6,516 bases of DNA. Source: an uncultured Prevotellaceae bacterium (GTDB taxonomy: Bacteria > Bacteroidota > Bacteroidia > Bacteroidales > Bacteroidaceae). Shown piece by piece: positions 5,544-6,516 of this stretch. A program made the position numbers and the translations under genes. The DNA lies in NCBI GenBank assembly GCA_900315105.1, contig OMXX01000173.1, positions 1 to 6,516 on the forward strand, given 5' to 3'. Each line of letters starts with the position of its first letter. The first letter of the stretch is position 1. The notes under the pieces are model-generated. The model had not been told where the DNA came from, did no database searches, and worked only from the letters and a program-made list of their open reading frames with translations.

Positions 5544-6516
5544 TTAGGGGAATACTAACGGGTTTTTCTTGAGATAGTTTTCACCATTGTTCTGATAATT
5601 ATTACCGTCCCAATATACTGTGTCGCCGATGGTTATCTTGCCGCAATGGGAAGTGTTATCGGAAAATCCGACGGAGGTGATGGCATTGTTTCCTTTGGCA
5701 GTCACTTTAGTCACGCCTTTAGTAATCGTGATGTTACCGCAATATGCTGCAGGACCACTACCGATACCAGGACCTTTCGATCCGCCAGTTGCATCGACCG
5801 TTCCACCAGAGATCGTGATATTACCGCAGGTGGAAAGATTTACACTACCGATACCAGCAGCATCACTACCGCCAAAAGCCGAGATAGTTCCGCCCTCGAT
5901 GTTGATGTTGCCACAATTTATCTTATATGCGGAGCCAATACCAGGAGCCTCTTCTGACTTTGCGGTAAGCGAGCCAGAGCCTTTAATGGTGAGCGTCTTG
6001 CCCTCGGCTGGCTGAATGCCAGGATAATAATCGTGGAATCCCTTTACGTAGTTAGTGCCCACAAGGATGATGGTGGCATTACCCTCGCAGGTGATACCGG
6101 CGTATTTAAATATTATAGTTCTTCCAATGCCACCAACGATGTTTACATTATCAAGCGTCACTGTGGCACCGTCGGCAATCGAGATCATGCACTTGCCACC
6201 AAGAATACCAGTCAGGATGTAGCCGTTCTTCACCGTGAATTTGACACCGCGATCCAACTTCGAGAGGGTGACAGTATTTGTGACCTTTACGGTGCAGGTT
6301 GCACTATAATCGCTTGCCTTGGCGGTGATCTTTGCCTCGCCATTGCCTACAGCGGTCACATTGCCGTTGGCATCGACAGTAGCCACATCGGTCTTATCGC
6401 TGCTCCAGGTGACGTCCCCGTCGATAGCCCCATCAGGTGTTACCTTGGCAGTCAACTTCACAGGGGCATCAACCACTTCCATTGTCAGATTAGTCTTGTC
6501 GAGGGTGATGCCAGTG
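5544..6516 (-). CDS. BIG2 (Ig-like) and beta-helix repeat surface protein, C-terminal part
   Basis: The frame is open to the window edge; the ATG at 6482 lies inside the Ig-like domain (ITLDKTNLT precedes it), so the true start is outside. Numbering from that Met, residues 1-67 complete a BIG2 domain (VTWSSDKTDVATVDANGNV, then ITAKASDYSATCTVKV). Residues 75-282 are a glycine-rich parallel beta-helix with repeats beginning CGNINI (190), CGNITI (219), CGNITI (248) and CGKITI (280), each followed by EGG/SGG-type turns and PGIGS or AGIGS. The end is a short aromatic tail, YWDGNNYQNNGENYLKKN. BIG2 domains are spacers in exported adhesins and enzymes, and such repeats are common in gut Bacteroidota and Firmicutes surface proteins. 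Secretion is inferred, as the N-terminus is missing and no C-terminal sorting domain is seen. Ligand and function are unknown. It looks more GC-rich than the AlbA_2 gene. Confidence 0.8.
   Translation of the reverse strand, partial: TGITLDKTNLTMEVVDAPVKLTAKVTPDGAIDGDVTWSSDKTDVATVDANGNVTAVGNGEAKITAKASDYSATCTVKVTNTVTLSKLDRGVKFTVKNGYILTGILGGKCMISIADGATVTLDNVNIVGGIGRTIIFKYAGITCEGNATIILVGTNYVKGFHDYYPGIQPAEGKTLTIKGSGSLTAKSEEAPGIGSAYKINCGNINIEGGTISAFGGSDAAGIGSVNLSTCGNITISGGTVDATGGSKGPGIGSGPAAYCGNITITKGVTKVTAKGNNAITSVGFSDNTSHCGKITIGDTVYWDGNNYQNNGENYLKKNPLVFP
5646..5915 (-). repeat. Tandem beta-helix coding repeats (29, 29 and 32 codons)
   Basis: Three successive units, 5829-5915, 5742-5828 and 5646-5741, each start with a CGN[I]xI codon block; the first two share an 87-base period and all derive from one motif (CGNITIxGGTVxATGG, then GIGS). 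A partial fourth unit starts at CGKITI. The repeats are diverged at the DNA level, so they reflect protein fold more than recent duplication. Confidence 0.7.

Noticed and set aside
5646..5915. CRISPR-like periodicity
   Set aside because: The 87-base period lies within a coding frame, has no unique spacers between identical repeats, and follows protein repeats.
5620..6015. Overlapping + strand open frames across the beta-helix gene (also 5646-5957)
   Set aside because: They mirror the repetitive, glycine-rich - strand coding sequence; proline-rich antisense frames are expected from such repeats.
6480..6482. ATG as the start of the beta-helix protein
   Set aside because: The upstream codons read TGITLDKTNLT, the normal beginning of a BIG2 domain, so this Met is internal.

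Overview
The window looks like accessory (island-type) DNA from a member of the Bacteroidota, probably Bacteroidales and perhaps Prevotella-like. Three things point there. There is a textbook Bacteroidota promoter (TTTG, 20 bases, TACCTTTG) ahead of the large central gene. Strong Shine-Dalgarno sites are absent. At the right edge there is a surface-type protein with a BIG2 domain followed by glycine-rich beta-helix repeats. The species cannot be fixed from the sequence alone.

Left (1-1277, + strand): the 3' end of a large superfamily 2 helicase of the restriction-enzyme type. Motifs V and VI and the following conserved region are readable. The gene enters from outside the window and is broken by a frame change near 772-783, so the rest of the C-terminus reads in another frame up to 1277. 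A perfect 15-bp hairpin (1290-1329) separates it from the next gene and can end transcription from both sides.

Centre (1348-5040, - strand): one 1230-residue gene, convergent with the helicase. It carries an AlbA_2 (Schlafen-type) domain near residues 841-990, preceded by a long helical region with two or three S1/OB-like segments and followed by a C-terminal region of unknown fold. Its neighbourhood and domains suggest a nucleic-acid-targeting, possibly anti-phage protein; this is inference. Its promoter lies about 280 bases upstream (5288-5319). The leader of about 240 bases holds hairpins and a coding-like frame that is interrupted by a single stop and then runs into the start codon of the big gene with an ATGA overlap.

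Right intergenic part (5353-5528): a 176-bp segment bounded by perfect 12-bp inverted repeats that are themselves near-palindromes (GGGACWGTCCC), as in REP/MITE-type elements. Inside lie a + strand promoter-like sequence and a strong bidirectional terminator, which together could define a small RNA of about 90 nt.

Right edge (5544-6516, - strand): the C-terminal 323 residues of a probable exported protein, with a BIG2 Ig-like domain and then a beta-helix with 29-residue CGNITI/PGIGS repeats. Its stop codon is 16 bases from the edge of the inverted-repeat segment, whose hairpin probably terminates it. It appears functionally unrelated to the defence-type genes.
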